Positions 34,142-42,791 of a stretch of DNA of 64,000 nt are shown here, in pieces (the first letter of the stretch is position 1; every line of letters begins with the position of its first letter). The DNA comes from VRUE01 sp963764365. GTDB taxonomy: Bacteria; Actinomycetota; Thermoleophilia; Solirubrobacterales; 70-9. The notes beneath the pieces were generated by a model. The model was not told the DNA's origin. It did not search any database and worked only from the letters and a program-made list of their open reading frames with translations. The position numbers and the translations under genes were made by a program. Where the stretch lies: the NCBI GenBank assembly GCA_963764365.1, contig CAVXSI010000020.1, positions 310,001 through 374,000 of the forward strand, given 5' to 3'.

Positions 34142-36013
34142 ATGTACCTGCGCTCCGACGGACGCGGCCCGGCGATGAACAACCGCCTGGCGCTGCGGAT
34201 CGCCCTGTTCGGCGGCATCGCGCTGGCGCTGTTCGGCGTCCTCTTCTTCCGCCTCTGGTTCCTGCAGATCCTGAACGGCGAAAAATACCTCGCCGAAGCG
34301 AACAACAACCGCACCCGCTCCTACCGGGTGATCGCCCCGCGGGGCGAGATCCTCGACCGCGGTGGCCGGGTGATCGTCGACAACACGACCAGCCTGGCGC
34401 TCCAGGTCAACCCGCAGAAGCTGCCGCTGCACGCGGCCAAGCGGCGCGCCGAGCTCGCCCGGCTCGCGGGCCTCACCCACAGCACCCTGCACCGGGTGCG
34501 CAAGCTGATGCACGAACAGCTCGTGGCGGCGCCGGCGGCGCCGGTCACCCTGCGCCGCGACGTCGGGCACTACCTCGTCTTCTACCTGGAGGAAAACCGC
34601 GACCGCTTCCCCGGGGTCGAGGTGCAGCGGGTCTTCGTCCGCCACTACCCGCACGGCACCGTCGCCGCCCACATCCTCGGCTACGTCGGGGAGGTCTCCG
34701 AAGAACAGCTGAAGGAACCGCGCTACGAGGGGCTGCAGCCGGGCGATCAGGTCGGCCAGGAAGGGGCCGAGGACACCTACGACCGCTACCTGCGGGGCGT
34801 GCCGGGGCTGACCCGGATCCAGGTCGACGCCTTCGGCCAGCCGACCAAGAACGGGCAGCTGGTCTCGAAGCCGCCGGTGCCCGGCGACAACCTCAAGCTC
34901 TCGATCGACTCGGCGGTGCAGGAAGCCGGCGAAGCGGCGCTCGCCGGCTTCGGGCTGCCGGGCGCCTTCATCACGATGAACGTGCACAGCGGCGAAATCC
35001 TCGGCCTCGGCTCGGCGCCGACCTTCGAACCCTCGGTGTTCACTCGGCCGCTGACCCAGAGCCAGGTCAACGCGCTGTACCGCGACCCCGTCGCGGCGCC
35101 GCTGACCGATCGGGCGATCGCCGGGCTGTACCCGACCGGGTCGACCTTCAAGCTGATCACCGCGATGGCGGCTCTCAATTCGGGCGTCAGCACGCCGGCG
35201 ACGGTGGTCGACGACGGCGGCTCGATCACCGTCGGCGGGCAGGAATTCGAAAACTCCGGCGGCGCCGCCTACGGCGCGGTCGACCTGGTGGAAGCGCTGA
35301 AGGTCTCCTCCGACGTCTACTTCTACACGCTCGGCCTCGACATGTGGAACACCGGCGCGCTCCAGCACTGGGGCCACCTGCTGGGGATCGGCCGGCCGAC
35401 CGGGATCGACCTGCCGGGCTCCGAAACCGGCCTGCTGCCCGGGCCGAAGTGGCAGAACCGGCTCTACCGCAAGGGCCTGTTGGAAGGACCGTGGTCGGCC
35501 GGCTACAACGTCCAGCTGGCGACCGGGCAGGGGAGCCTGCAGACGAATCCGCTGCAGATGGCGGTCGCCTACGCGACGGTCGCCAACGGCGGCACGGTCG
35601 TCACCCCGCACGTCGGCCTGCAGGTCGACGACGCGGCCGGCCGGGTGATCAAGGAATTCACCCCGAAGGCGCGCCGGCACGTTCATGTCGACCCGACCTA
35701 CAGGGCGGCGATCCTGGAAGGCCTGCACGAGGCGGCCCAGTCCCCCGGCGGCACCTCCTACGCCGTCTTCAGCAACTTCCCGGTCGAAGTCGCCGGCAAG
35801 ACGGGAACCGCGGAACGGGTCGGTCACGGCAACCAGTCCTGGTACGTCGTCCTCGCTCCGTATCCGAATCCCCGTATCGTGACGGCGGTGACGATCGAGG
35901 AAGGCGGCTTCGGAGCCGAAGCGGCGGCGCCCGCCGCGAGAGGGATCCTCGAAGCCTATTTCGGCAAGCACAGCTCCGGCGAAAGCGGCGTCAACGGCGG
36001 GAGCCCGGGCTGA
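34142..36013 (+). CDS. mrdA: Penicillin-binding protein 2 (peptidoglycan transpeptidase)
   Basis: The 623-residue class B PBP has an N-terminal membrane helix, the dimerisation/pedestal domain (RGEILDRGGRVIVDNTTSLA) and a transpeptidase domain with the active-site serine S334 in TGSTFKLITAM, an SSDVYFYTLG segment (SxN-equivalent SSD) and K553 in AGKTGTAERV. It cross-links peptidoglycan in the elongasome with RodA. A second ATG at 34175 (MNNRLALR) could be the true start. Its stop overlaps rodA by one base. Confidence 0.94.
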   Translation: MYLRSDGRGPAMNNRLALRIALFGGIALALFGVLFFRLWFLQILNGEKYLAEANNNRTRSYRVIAPRGEILDRGGRVIVDNTTSLALQVNPQKLPLHAAKRRAELARLAGLTHSTLHRVRKLMHEQLVAAPAAPVTLRRDVGHYLVFYLEENRDRFPGVEVQRVFVRHYPHGTVAAHILGYVGEVSEEQLKEPRYEGLQPGDQVGQEGAEDTYDRYLRGVPGLTRIQVDAFGQPTKNGQLVSKPPVPGDNLKLSIDSAVQEAGEAALAGFGLPGAFITMNVHSGEILGLGSAPTFEPSVFTRPLTQSQVNALYRDPVAAPLTDRAIAGLYPTGSTFKLITAMAALNSGVSTPATVVDDGGSITVGGQEFENSGGAAYGAVDLVEALKVSSDVYFYTLGLDMWNTGALQHWGHLLGIGRPTGIDLPGSETGLLPGPKWQNRLYRKGLLEGPWSAGYNVQLATGQGSLQTNPLQMAVAYATVANGGTVVTPHVGLQVDDAAGRVIKEFTPKARRHVHVDPTYRAAILEGLHEAAQSPGGTSYAVFSNFPVEVAGKTGTAERVGHGNQSWYVVLAPYPNPRIVTAVTIEEGGFGAEAAAPAARGILEAYFGKHSSGESGVNGGSPG

Positions 36014-37209
36014 TGTACGCGACCCGCACCCGCCGCACGCGGCCGGAGCCCTTCGCGCTGCGCCCGGGGATCGCCGAGCGCCTCGGCCTGCCCTATATGG
36101 ACCCGGCGCTGGGCTTCGCCGCCGTCGGCCTCGCCGTCTTCAGCATCTTCACGCTGGGCCAGGCGACGCTGCACGACGTGTCCGGCAGCCCCCACTACTA
36201 CGTCGACCGCCAGGCGATCTACGCGATACTCGGCCTCGCCGGCATGTACATGCTGGCGCGGATCGACTACTCGCGCTTCCGCGAGCTGCGGGTCGGCATC
36301 TACACCTTCCTCTGCGCCAGCGTCGCGCTGGTCTTCGTCTTCGGCGTCGCCGCCCGCGGCTCGCGGCGCTCGTTCGAACTCCCGTTCTTCAGCTTCCAGC
36401 CATCGGAGCTGGGCAAGGTCCTGCTGGTACTGGCCCTTGCCGGCTTCGTCATCGATGGCGCCCGGCGGGGCTCGGCGAGGCAGCGCACCGTGCGCTACCT
36501 CTGCCTCGGCCTCGCCCCGGCTGCGCTGGTCTTCCTGCAGCCGGACCTCGGCACCTCCCTGGTGTACGGGGCAATCACCCTCGCCGTGATGTACGTGGGG
36601 GGCGTCCGCTGGACGCACTTCGCGGTGATCGGCGCGGGACTGGTGGCAATCGTCGCGCTTGTCCTCGTGGTGGCTCCCGCAGTCGGGACGCCGGTCCTCA
36701 AGGGCTATCAGGAGCAGAGGCTGACCTCGTTCCTGAATCCAAGCGCGGACCCCGCGGATGCGGGCTACCAGCAGGACCAGGCCAAGATCGCCATCGGCTC
36801 CGGGGGAAAGACCGGGCGAGGCAATCGGGCCACCCAGACGCGGCTCAACTTCGTCCCCGAGCGGACCACCGACTTCATCTTCGCGGTGATCGGTGAGCGC
36901 TACGGGTTCGCGGGAGCCGCCTTAGTCCTATCCCTTTACGCCCTGCTGATCTGGCGGGCGCTGCGGATCGTGACGCTTTCGAAGAACTCCTACGGGACCC
37001 TGGTGGCCGGCGGCATCGCCGCCATGCTGCTGTTCCAGGTCTTCGTCAACGTGGGGATGAACCTCGGGATCATGCCGATCACCGGGATTCCCCTGCCGCT
37101 GATGAGCTACGGTGGGTCGTCCGTGCTGGCGACCTTCCTCGCCGTCGGAGTGCTTCAGAGCATCCACACGCAAGCGCGCCTCAGCCAGAAGGGCAGGTTC
37201 GCCTGGTGA
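36013..37209 (+). CDS. rodA: Rod shape-determining protein RodA (SEDS glycosyltransferase)
   Basis: The 398-residue SEDS protein has about ten membrane helices, with FFSFQPSELGKVLLVLALAG, LQPDLGTSLVYGAITLAVMY, the VPERTTDFIFAVIGERYGF loop and IMPITGIPLPLMSYGGSSVL. It polymerises lipid II with PBP2. The ATG shares its first base with the last base of the PBP2 stop (TGATG). Base composition drops slightly after about 36600 compared with the preceding genes. Confidence 0.95.
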   Translation: MYATRTRRTRPEPFALRPGIAERLGLPYMDPALGFAAVGLAVFSIFTLGQATLHDVSGSPHYYVDRQAIYAILGLAGMYMLARIDYSRFRELRVGIYTFLCASVALVFVFGVAARGSRRSFELPFFSFQPSELGKVLLVLALAGFVIDGARRGSARQRTVRYLCLGLAPAALVFLQPDLGTSLVYGAITLAVMYVGGVRWTHFAVIGAGLVAIVALVLVVAPAVGTPVLKGYQEQRLTSFLNPSADPADAGYQQDQAKIAIGSGGKTGRGNRATQTRLNFVPERTTDFIFAVIGERYGFAGAALVLSLYALLIWRALRIVTLSKNSYGTLVAGGIAAMLLFQVFVNVGMNLGIMPITGIPLPLMSYGGSSVLATFLAVGVLQSIHTQARLSQKGRFAW

Positions 37210-37256
37210 TTCCGCGAAGGAAGCCGGGCTTGCGTACCTATCCGAACTGAGTTGAA

Positions 37257-39014
37257 ATGAAGAAAACCATCCTGGTGTCCGCCGATCGTGGCGAGACCCG
37301 AGTCGCCGTCCTGGAGTCGAAGACGAAAGGCGGCAAACGCGACGTCGCGGAGCTCTACATCGAGCGGCGCGGCCGGCGATCGATCGTCGGCAACATCTAC
37401 AAGGGCAAGGTCGACAACGTCCTCAACGGCATGGAGGCCGCCTTCGTCGACATCGGCCTCGAGCGCAACGGCTTCCTGCACGTCGACGAGATCGTCCTGC
37501 CGAACGGCAAGCAGGCGCCGAAGCGGGGCCGCGGCAGCGGCCCGAAAATCGGCGAAATGCTGAAGTCGGGCCAGGAGATCCTGGTCCAGGTCGTCAAGGA
37601 CCCGCTGAAGACGAAGGGCGCGCGGCTCTCGATGAACCTCTCGATCGCCGGCCGCTACCTCGTCTACGCGCCCGCTGGAGGCGGCGTCGGCGTCAGCCGA
37701 CGGCTGTCGGAATCCGAGCGCGACCGGCTGCGCAAGATGGTCGACCGCACCTACAAGGGCCCGGGCGGGCTGATCGTCCGCACCGCCGCCCACGGGGCGA
37801 AGAAGTCCGATTTCGTGCGTGAGATCGGCTACCTGCACAAGCTCTACGACGTGCTCGAGCGGCGCAGCGAGAAGACCAAGGCGCCGGGCCTCGTCTTCCA
37901 GGAGGCCGACCTGGCGGTGCGCGTCCTGCGCGACGTCTTCCTGGTCGAGTTCGAATCGGCGATCATCGACTCGCCGAAACAGCTCGAGCGGGTGACCGGC
38001 TTCTTCCAGCGCACCGCGCCGGAGCTGATCGACAAAGTCGAGCTGTACGAGGGCAAGAAGCCGCTGCTGGAGAAATGGGGAATCGACAAGGAGATCGAGT
38101 CGACCCTGGTGCGGCGGGTCGACCTGCCCTCCGGCGGCTACCTGATCATCGACTACACCGAGGCGCTGACGGTGATCGACGTCAACAGCGGCTCCTTCAC
38201 CGGCCGCGGCAAGGGCGGGTTGGAGGAGACGATCACCAAAGTCAACACCGAGGCCGCCGACGAGGCGGTGCGGCAGCTGCGGTTGCGCGACATCGGCGGC
38301 ATCATCGTGATCGACTTCATCGACATGGCGCGGGCCAAAAACCGCGACAAAGTCCTGAAGACGCTGCGCAAAGCGCTCGACGCCGACAAGTCGAAGAGCT
38401 ACGTGGTCGAGGTCTCGCCGCTGGGGCTGGTCGAGATGACCCGCCAGAACGTGACCGACGGGGTGCGCGAGATCCTCACCGCTCCCTGTCCGACCTGCGC
38501 CGGCGAGGGGGTCGTCCTCTCGGCCGAGACGGTGGCGCTGGAGGGGCTGCGCAAGATGCGCGACCTCGCCGCGCGCGACGCCGAGGCGTTCCTGCTGCGG
38601 GTCAATCCGAAGGTCGCGGCGGAGCTGATCGAGCCCGACAGCGGCCTCTCCGAGCTGGAGGCCGAAACCGGCAATCAGTTCCACTTCGAAGGCACGGACG
38701 CGCTGCCGATCGAGACCTTCGAGCTGGTCGAGGCCGGCAGCCGGGCCGAGATCGAGGAGCGGGCGCTTCCGTTCAAGGTCGGCGAGGAGGTGCTGGTGAC
38801 GATCGAGGAGCCGCACATGTACAACCCCGACGACGCGGTTGCCCGGATCGATTCCTACGTGGTCAGCGTCACCGGCGGCGGCCGCTTTGTCGGCGAGCGC
38901 AAGCTGGTGCGGATCGAGGAGGTCGAACGGGCGGCGGCGGTCGCCTCGCTGCCCGCCGAGGCGGGGAGCAACGGCTCCAGGCGCGAGGCTCTAGAATCCG
39001 CCGCCGCCGAATGA
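37257..39014 (+). CDS. rng: Ribonuclease E/G family endoribonuclease
   Basis: The 585-residue protein carries an S1 RNA-binding domain (RRSIVGNIYKGKVDNVLNGM, AAFVDIGLERNGFLHVDEI), the RNase H-like and DNase I-like subdomains with GGYLIIDYTEALTVIDVNSG, the metal-site DFIDMARAKNRDKVLK, and the zinc-link CPTCAGEG. It lacks the long RNase E C-terminal scaffold, so RNase G-like in size. It processes rRNA and mRNA. ATGA overlap with rplU. Confidence 0.93.
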   Translation: MKKTILVSADRGETRVAVLESKTKGGKRDVAELYIERRGRRSIVGNIYKGKVDNVLNGMEAAFVDIGLERNGFLHVDEIVLPNGKQAPKRGRGSGPKIGEMLKSGQEILVQVVKDPLKTKGARLSMNLSIAGRYLVYAPAGGGVGVSRRLSESERDRLRKMVDRTYKGPGGLIVRTAAHGAKKSDFVREIGYLHKLYDVLERRSEKTKAPGLVFQEADLAVRVLRDVFLVEFESAIIDSPKQLERVTGFFQRTAPELIDKVELYEGKKPLLEKWGIDKEIESTLVRRVDLPSGGYLIIDYTEALTVIDVNSGSFTGRGKGGLEETITKVNTEAADEAVRQLRLRDIGGIIVIDFIDMARAKNRDKVLKTLRKALDADKSKSYVVEVSPLGLVEMTRQNVTDGVREILTAPCPTCAGEGVVLSAETVALEGLRKMRDLAARDAEAFLLRVNPKVAAELIEPDSGLSELEAETGNQFHFEGTDALPIETFELVEAGSRAEIEERALPFKVGEEVLVTIEEPHMYNPDDAVARIDSYVVSVTGGGRFVGERKLVRIEEVERAAAVASLPAEAGSNGSRREALESAAAE

Positions 39015-39499
39015 GCACGTACGCAGTCATAGAGAGCGGTGGCAAGCAGTACCGGGTCGAGAAGGGCAGTTCGCTGCTCGTCGACAGGCTCGGTGCGAAG
39101 GAGGGCGACAAGGTCGCCCTCCGCGCCGTCATGTTCCGCGACGAGGAGATCGTCGCCGAGCCGAAGGAGCTGGAGAAGGTCAAGGTCGAGGCGACCGTCG
39201 CCGAGCACCTGCGCGGGCCGAAGATCAAGGTCTTCAAATACAAGCCGAAGAAGGGCTACCGGCGGCGCGCCGGGCATCGGTCGGAGCTGACCCGGCTCGA
39301 GGTGACCGAGCTGGCGCTCGGCAAACCGGCGAAGGCCAAAGCGGCGAAAGCGGAGCCGAAAGAGAAGGCAGCCGCGAAACCCGCCGCGAAAAAGGCGACG
39401 GCGAAAAAAGCGACGGCGAAGCCGAAAGCCGAGAAAAAGCCCGCCGCGAAAAAAGCCAAAGCCAAACCTGCTGCTAAAAAGGACGACGATGGCGCATAA
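39011..39499 (+). CDS. rplU: 50S ribosomal protein L21 (bL21) with long basic tail
   Basis: The first about 100 residues are standard bL21 (TYAVIESGGKQYRVEKGSSL, GPKIKVFKYKPKKGYRRRAG, HRSELTRLEVTEL). After them comes a tail of about 60 residues made almost wholly of Lys and Ala with some Pro and Glu, giving 162 residues against the usual 100-105. The tail resembles histone H1-like extensions seen on some actinobacterial proteins. Its end overlaps the start of rpmA by 11 nt. Confidence 0.95.
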   Translation: MSTYAVIESGGKQYRVEKGSSLLVDRLGAKEGDKVALRAVMFRDEEIVAEPKELEKVKVEATVAEHLRGPKIKVFKYKPKKGYRRRAGHRSELTRLEVTELALGKPAKAKAAKAEPKEKAAAKPAAKKATAKKATAKPKAEKKPAAKKAKAKPAAKKDDDGA

Positions 39500-39740
39500 G
39501 AAAGGACTTGGCTCGAGCCGCAACGGGCGCGAATCGAACCCCAACATGCTCGGGGTGAAGGTGTTCGCCGGCCAGAAGGTCTGCGGCGGCGAGATCATCG
39601 TGCGCCAGCGCGGGACGCGGTTCTGGCCCGGCGACGGCGTCGGCCTCGGCCGCGACCACACGATCTTCGCGACTCAGGCCGGGACGGTGCAGTTCAAGCC
39701 GTCCCGCAAGGGCCGCACGATCTCGGTCTTGCAGGACTGA
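39489..39740 (+). CDS. rpmA: 50S ribosomal protein L27 (bL27)
   Basis: The 83-residue protein reads MAHKKGLGSSRNGRESNPNM and GGEIIVRQRGTRFWPGDGVG, the full bL27 pattern. It lacks the Firmicutes-type N-terminal cleavage extension. It lies near the peptidyl-transferase centre. The standard rplU-rpmA-obg order continues, with a large hairpin element starting 8 bp after the stop. Confidence 0.97.
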   Translation: MAHKKGLGSSRNGRESNPNMLGVKVFAGQKVCGGEIIVRQRGTRFWPGDGVGLGRDHTIFATQAGTVQFKPSRKGRTISVLQD

Positions 39741-39747
39741 GCCGGGG

Positions 39748-39868
39748 GGAGGGGCAGGGGGGTCCCTCCCGCTTGCTGGGTTGCTCGCCACGACGTTTGC
39801 GGCTGCCGATGAAGTTGGTGGGGCGAGCAAGAGGACGCCGCTGCGCGGGAGGGACCCCCTGCCCCTCC
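39748..39868 (+). repeat. Large hairpin element, type A copy 1 (rpmA-obg gap)
   Basis: The left arm begins GGAGGGGCAGGGGGGTCCCT and the right arm ends GGGACCCCCTGCCCCTCC; they pair over about 24 bp with one bulged G. The inner stem is TTGCTCGCC/GGCGAGCAA, a compensated variant of the usual TTTTTCGC/GCGAAAAA. Family constants CGCTTGCTGGG and GAGGACGCCGCTGCGC flank it. The loop is nearly identical to that of the copy at 41353. Confidence 0.88.
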
Positions 39869-39931
39869 TTCAAGGCTTCAAACCGCCGAAGGTGAAGACC
39901 GCCCGCTCAAGGGGGTCGTCAGCTTGCGTTT

Positions 39932-39966
39932 GGCGAGTTGGTGTCGCATAGCGAGAACAAGTCGCC
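39932..39966. repeat. Short hairpin with ATA loop, copy 3 (before obg)
   Basis: GGCGAGTTGGTGTCGC, loop ATA, GCGAGAACAAGTCGCC; 13 of 16 arm positions pair. The right arm agrees with the copy at 58078, which suggests the left arm has drifted. It ends 16 nt before the obg start codon. Confidence 0.7.
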
Positions 39967-39982
39967 ACACTCTCCGATTGCG

Positions 39983-41339
39983 ATGTACGACAGGGCGAAG
40001 ATCTGGGTTGAGGGCGGGGCCGGCGGGAACGGGTGCGTGTCGTTCCGGCGGGAGGCTCATGTGCCGAAGGGCGGGCCGGATGGCGGCGACGGCGGGCATG
40101 GCGGGGATGTGGTGCTGGTCTGCGATTCGTCGAAGCGGGACCTTGGGGCGTTGCGGGGCAGCAAGCACTTTCGGGCCGGGCGGGGGAAGCATGGGGAAGG
40201 GTCCAATCGACATGGGGGCCGGGGCGAGGAGCTGGCGATTCCGGTGCCGGCCGGGACGCAGGCTGAGGCGGTCGACGGGAGCCGGGTCGACCTGATCGAG
40301 CCCGGGCAGCGGGCGGTGCTGGCTCACGGCGGGCGCGGGGGTCATGGGAACAAGCGGTTCGCGACCTCGACGCGGCAGGCGCCCCGGTTTGCCGAGAACG
40401 GGACCGGGGGCGAGGAGGGGTGGATCGAGGTTCGGTTGAAGCTGCTGGCCGACATTGGCTTGGTGGGACTGCCGAACGCGGGCAAGTCGTCGCTACTGGC
40501 CCGGCTGACGCGGGCCGACCCGAAGGTCGGCGACTACCCGTTCACGACGTTGTCGCCGGTGCTGGGGACGATCGAGGGCGAGGACCGCCAGGCGGTGGTC
40601 GCCGACATCCCCGGGTTGATCGAAGGCGCGGCGGAGGGCGCCGGGCTCGGCCACGAGTTCCTCGCCCACGTCGAGCGCTGCTCGATGCTCGTCCACCTGG
40701 TCGACCTGGCGCCGCTGGAGGGGGAGCCGACTTCGAACTACGAGGCGGTGCGGGCGGAGCTATCCGCCTACGGCGCCGGGTTGGAGGGGCTGCCCGAGCT
40801 GGTCGTCCTCTCCAAGCGCGATCTGCTTCCGACCGAGCAGGTGGAGGAGGCGGTTGCCGAGTGGCGCGCGCGGCTCACCGGCGCCGCAGCCGGTGGCGGC
40901 CGGAAGGACGGGGACCGCGGCGAGGCGGCCGAGGAGGAGGGGAGCAGATAGGCCCGCGGTGCTGGCGGTCTCGGCGGCCACCGGCGAGGGCCTCGACGAG
41001 CTGCGCCGGGCGATCCTCGCCGCATTGCCGGAGACGGCCCCGGCGCGTCCCGAACGCCCGAACGCCGGCCCGGCCGAGTTCGAGGCCGAGCACCGCGTCT
41101 ACCGGCCGGTCGGCGAGGGGGGGTACTCGGTCCAGCGCGAGGGCGACGGCGCCTACCGCCTGCTCGGCCGCGGCGTCGAGCTGTTGTTCGAGCGCCACGA
41201 TCTGAAAAACGAAGAGGCTCTCGCCTACCTCGAGCAGCGCTTGAGGGAGATCGGCGCGGTGGCCGCCCTGCGCGCCGCCGGCTTCGAAGCAGGCGACGAG
41301 GTCCGCGTCGGCGAGCACGAGTTCGAGCTGCATCCGTAG
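39983..41339 (+). CDS. obgE: GTPase Obg, split by an apparent +1 frameshift
   Basis: The frame from ATG 39983 to TAG 40951 encodes the Obg fold (YDRAKIWVEGGAGGNGCVSF, glycine-rich repeats) and the G domain (P-loop GLPNAGKSSLLARL, switch YPFTTLSPVLG, DIPGLIEGAAEGAGLG, SKRD). The G5 motif (LAVSAATGEGLDELRR) and the OCT domain (VYRPVGEGGYSVQREGDGAY through VGEHEFELHP) lie in the +1 frame and end at 41339. The break falls in a poorly conserved linker near a GGAGGAGGGGAG run (about 40930-40943). Obg is normally essential, so a sequencing insertion is the simplest reading; a real split is possible. Confidence 0.85.
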
Positions 41340-41352
41340 GGGCCCCCGGTTG

Positions 41353-41474
41353 GGGAGGGGCAGGGGGTCCCTCCCGCTTGCTGGGTTGCTCGCCACGACG
41401 TTTGCGGCTGCCGATGAAGTTCGTGGGGCGAGCAAGAGGACGCCGCTGCGCGGGAGGGACCCCCTGCCCCTCCC
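41353..41474 (+). repeat. Large hairpin element, type A copy 2 (obg-proB gap)
   Basis: The arms GGGAGGGGCAGGGGGTCCCT... and ...AGGGACCCCCTGCCCCTCCC are perfectly complementary over 25 bp. The inner stem TTGCTCGCC/GGCGAGCAA and the loop match the copy at 39748 with one loop difference (GAAGTTCGTG against GAAGTTGGTG). The two copies flank obg as direct repeats. Confidence 0.9.
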
Positions 41475-41503
41475 TCGTGGAACGCTCCTATGCTTCTGCG
41501 GCT

Positions 41504-42592
41504 ATGACTCTGGTCGTGAAGCTGGGATCTTCGATTGTCGCCGCCGATGACGGCGAGTTGCGGGTCGACGTGCTCGACTCGGTCTGCGCGCAGGTGGCCG
41601 AGCTGGAGCAGGGGGGCGAGAGGGTGGTGCTGGTCACCTCGGGGGCGATCGCGCGGGGAATCCGGCTGCTCGGGCTGGCGGTGCGCCCGCGTGCGATGGA
41701 CGAGCTGCAGGCCGCCTCGGCGGTCGGCCAGGGGGACCTGTTCCGGGCGTACCAGTCGCGGCTCGCCGACGGCGGGACGCGGTCGGCGCAGGTGCTGCTG
41801 ACCGCTGCCGACATCGCCGCGCGGACCAACTACCTGAACGCGCGCCAGACCCTGCGGCGGCTGATCGACTGGGGCGTGGTCCCGGTGGTCAACGAGAACG
41901 ACACGACGGCGACCGACGAGATCACCTTCGGCGACAACGATTTCCTCGCCGCCCAGGTGGCGGTGCTGCTCGACGCCCGCCTGCTGGTGCTGCTCTCCGA
42001 CGTCGACGGTCTCTACAGCGCCGATCCGGGCCTCGACTCGGAAGCCGAGCTGATCCCGGAGGTGAACGACTTCGCCGCGCTGGAGGGGCTGGCGATCGGC
42101 GACCGCACCTCGGCCTTCGGCTCGGGCGGGATGCGCAGCAAGGTCGCCGCCGCCGAGATGGCTGCTGAGGCCGGGATTCCGGCGGCGATCTGCAACGGGA
42201 CGAAGCCGGGGGCGCTGCGCGCCGCGGCGGCCGGGGAGCCGGCCGGCACGCGGTTCGCGGCTCAGGACGGAAAGGTTTCGAGCTTCAAGCTCTGGCTCAA
42301 GCACGCGAAGCCGGCCCGGGGCACGCTTGCCGTCGACGACGGCGCCGCTCGCGTGCTGCGGGAGGCCGGGTCGAGCCTGCTGCCGGTCGGCATCGTCGGG
42401 GTCGAGGGCAGTTTCGAGGCAGGCGACGCGGTCGAGGTCGCGCTCGACGGCGCCGTGATCGGCAAGGGGATCGCCGACTTTTCCTCAACGGAGCTGTCGC
42501 GGGTGCTGGGGATGAAGAGCGCCGAGGTGCGGGAGCTGCTGCCGCATGCTGCCGATGAGGTGATTCATCGGGACCGGTTCGTGCTCCTTTAG
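41504..42592 (+). CDS. proB: Glutamate 5-kinase
   Basis: The 362-residue protein has the amino-acid-kinase domain (LVVKLGSSIVAADDGELRVD, VTSGAIARGIRLLGL, NENDTTATDEITFGDNDFLA, LLSDVDGLYSADP) and a C-terminal PUA domain (GTLAVDDGAARVLREAGSSL, ADFSSTELSRVLGMKS). It catalyses the first step of proline synthesis. The ATG at 41504 gives the typical start; the hairpin element ends 29 bp before. proA follows after two more element copies. Confidence 0.95.
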   Translation: MTLVVKLGSSIVAADDGELRVDVLDSVCAQVAELEQGGERVVLVTSGAIARGIRLLGLAVRPRAMDELQAASAVGQGDLFRAYQSRLADGGTRSAQVLLTAADIAARTNYLNARQTLRRLIDWGVVPVVNENDTTATDEITFGDNDFLAAQVAVLLDARLLVLLSDVDGLYSADPGLDSEAELIPEVNDFAALEGLAIGDRTSAFGSGGMRSKVAAAEMAAEAGIPAAICNGTKPGALRAAAAGEPAGTRFAAQDGKVSSFKLWLKHAKPARGTLAVDDGAARVLREAGSSLLPVGIVGVEGSFEAGDAVEVALDGAVIGKGIADFSSTELSRVLGMKSAEVRELLPHAADEVIHRDRFVLL

Positions 42593-42605
42593 CTTCGAAG
42601 GTGGC

Positions 42606-42646
42606 GGAGGGCCAGGGGGTCCCTCCCGCTTGCTGGGTTTTTCGCC
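42606..42646 (+). repeat. Orphan left half of a type A hairpin element
   Basis: GGAGGGCCAGGGGGTCCCTC, CCGCTTGCTGGG and TTTTTCGCC reproduce a complete left half (outer arm, constant region, inner-stem left side), but no matching right half follows. A full copy begins 9 bp later. Confidence 0.8.
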
Positions 42647-42654
42647 AAGGTCAC

Positions 42655-42773
42655 GGAGGGCCGGGGTGCCCCTCCGGCTTGCTGGCTTTTTCGCCTGGCG
42701 CATCCCGGCACTCGCTGAGTGCTCTGTGCGAAAAAGATGACGCCGCTGCGCCGGAGGGGCACCCCGGCCCTCC
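42655..42773 (+). repeat. Large hairpin element, type A copy 3 (proB-proA gap)
   Basis: Left GGAGGGCCGGGGTGCCCCTC and right GAGGGGCACCCCGGCCCTCC are perfectly complementary over 24 bp. The inner stem is TTTTTCGC/GCGAAAAA with the constants CGGCTTGCTGGC and ATGACGCCGCTGCGCC. Its arms differ from the neighbouring half-copy at several matched positions. Confidence 0.9.
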
Positions 42774-42791
42774 TGGGTACCCTTAGCCGAT

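Noticed and set aside
40930..40951. Programmed frameshift in obg
   Set aside because: No stop-stimulated slippery heptamer or downstream pseudoknot is evident, and other genes show the same +1 error; sequencing error is simpler.
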